Of a stretch of DNA of 40,726 bases, positions 39,740-40,726 are shown in pieces. The notes beneath the pieces are model-generated. The model made no database searches and was not told where the DNA came from. It was given only the letters and a program-made list of their open reading frames with translations. Positions within the stretch are counted from its first letter, which is position 1, and each line of letters opens with the position of its first letter. The position numbers were made by a program, and so were the translations under genes. The DNA is from PLGF01 sp052139695. GTDB lineage: Bacteria > Verrucomicrobiota > Verrucomicrobiia > Limisphaerales > Palsa-1400. The stretch lies in contig JBKQWF010000261.1 of NCBI GenBank assembly GCA_052139695.1, forward strand, positions 1 to 40,726, in the 5' to 3' direction.

Positions 39740-40726
39740 TTATGCGCTGACGGCATTAGCAGCCTCGGTCGATTCGTCTTGCGCCGCTGCCTGTGCCGCG
39801 CTGAATTGCACAATCTTTGCTTCGTATTCCTCCAGCGGCGGCAGCGTCACTTGCGCCTTTCTGGCGTAGGCGCGATGCACGGCCTTGCTGTTGTGGCCCA
39901 AGGCCAGTTGTGCGAACCGTTCGGGATAACCCGCCGTCTTGGCCCGCTCCGCCCACGCATAGCGGTAAGAATGAAGCGTCACGCCTTCGATGCCGAGTCC
40001 CATGCAGCGTTGCCTAAATTCCGTGGCGCGGTACTTTTCTTTGACAGTGATGAGATAAGGAAAGAGCGGGCCGCTTTTGGGCAGCGTTGCCAGGATGGCC
40101 TCCACTTCCTTGCCGAATCGAATCTGTGGCGGCTGCAACCCGCGCCAGCGCGTTTTCATCCGAAAGAAACAAATAATCCGTGCCTGCCAGTCCACGTCCT
40201 CGGCTTGAAGGTGCGCCAAGTCCGATTGCGACGCCCCGACATGCCAGGCCAACTGATAGAAGGCTTTGCGTTCCGGGTTCTTCTCGCGCTCAATGATCTT
40301 GCAGTGTTCCTCCCATGTGATGGCCCGCTTGTCCTTGTAACGGACGGCAGGCCATTGGCGTTTGGGCACCAGCGGCCACGCCAGCCAGTTCATGTCCAGA
40401 CAGAAGTTGTGCAACCGGCGCAGAAAAACATTGGTTGAAACCGTGCCGCTTTGCAGAACTTTGAGCATCAGTTCGCCCGGTGTGTCAACAATGGTGCGAG
40501 GCAGCAATGGCGCAAGTGCCCGGTCTGTGGCCACGCGCGACCAGCGTTCGCGGTTGGCTCCCTGCTTGCCTTCCATGAGCGTTTCCATTGCCTGCTGCCA
40601 AGTGCGGGTGGTTAGGCCGCTGTCCGTCCCGGCCAAATAGGCTTTGGCGATTTGGAGATTGAGCACCGGCTGGCGCTCGGCGATGTTCTTGGCCTCGATG
40701 ATTTGCGCGGCCTCATCCGGGTTGGC
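39740..40726 (-). CDS. tyrosine recombinase / integrase (right copy), N-terminus cut by window edge
   Basis: The frame is open to the right edge, so the start lies outside. Catalytic-half features: H-S-Y-R, A-L-G-H-N-S-K-A-V-H-R-A-Y-A-R, the same relaxed first-arginine block (V-G-A-S-Q-S-D-L) as in the left integrase, and R-M-K-T-R as the probable Lys region. The proteins align along their length (for example S-T-N-V-F-L-R-R-L-H-N-F, K-D-K-R-A-I-T-W-E-E-H), so they belong to one subfamily but are clearly diverged. Role: integration and excision of the right-hand element. Confidence 0.85.
   Translation of the reverse strand, partial: ANPDEAAQIIEAKNIAERQPVLNLQIAKAYLAGTDSGLTTRTWQQAMETLMEGKQGANRERWSRVATDRALAPLLPRTIVDTPGELMLKVLQSGTVSTNVFLRRLHNFCLDMNWLAWPLVPKRQWPAVRYKDKRAITWEEHCKIIEREKNPERKAFYQLAWHVGASQSDLAHLQAEDVDWQARIICFFRMKTRWRGLQPPQIRFGKEVEAILATLPKSGPLFPYLITVKEKYRATEFRQRCMGLGIEGVTLHSYRYAWAERAKTAGYPERFAQLALGHNSKAVHRAYARKAQVTLPPLEEYEAKIVQFSAAQAAAQDESTEAANAVSA

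Overview
The window reads as part of a mobile genetic element (integrated element or plasmid) carrying a 26-kb denitrification island. The host is probably a member of the Verrucomicrobiota or a neighbouring PVC lineage. This is inferred from the lipoprotein-type (clade II) NosZ, the cytochrome-fused NirK, and the DUF2249/DUF488/DUF2024 small-protein repertoire; no rRNA or other phylogenetic marker is present.

Left mobile region (1-10165). The C-terminal part of a MobF relaxase-helicase runs in from the left edge. It is followed by two overlapping small genes, a nucleotidyltransferase with a small partner, a small membrane protein and a tyrosine recombinase. After a 340-bp junction comes a three-gene operon of element-type DNA-binding and unknown proteins, then a block of diverged repeats, an AlbA_2/ATPase regulator, and a traM-traL-traK-like operon. 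Next to traK lie 10-bp-phased GTTGA repeats and two hairpins, which may be an oriT.

Denitrification island (10166-about 35900). On the minus strand is a tightly coupled nos operon: a dihaem cytochrome c/cupredoxin fusion, nosZ, two membrane proteins, nosD, nosF, nosY and a CusF-SCO copper chaperone. Upstream is a nirK-nirV-sco operon, and upstream of that a TetR-controlled operon (tetR, cupin, hemerythrin-like, methyltransferase, DUF2024). To the right are DUF488, a LysR/ferredoxin pair, an NO-associated operon (frameshifted cupin, tandem DUF2249, haem-copper-oxidase-like membrane protein, MIP18-type Fe-S factor, DUF2249, hemerythrin-like), a YgbA-type gene, a DGC-domain protein, a third DUF2249, a Dnr-type Crp/Fnr regulator, a MarR regulator, a cytochrome b/molybdopterin oxidase fusion and a second DUF488. 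No recognisable nitric oxide reductase gene is present.

Regulation. Six near-perfect TTGA-N6-TCAA boxes lie upstream of the cytochrome/nosZ operon, nirK, tetR/DUF488, the cupin operon, the YgbA gene and the DGC gene. The local Crp/Fnr protein carries the E-x-x-S-R recognition helix expected for this half-site. In three cases an ATG begins exactly 36 nt after the box and in a fourth 35 nt after it, suggesting leaderless transcripts. The upstream regions of the nosZ operon and nirK are diverged duplicates of each other and share a possible 65-68-codon ORF that ends in an ATGA overlap with the downstream gene.

Right mobile region (about 35900-40726). A full-length MobF relaxase, a small ORF, a small membrane protein and a tyrosine recombinase (cut by the window edge) repeat the gene order and orientation of the left edge at the diverged-protein level. 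This suggests two related elements side by side, with the denitrification genes as cargo of the right-hand one.
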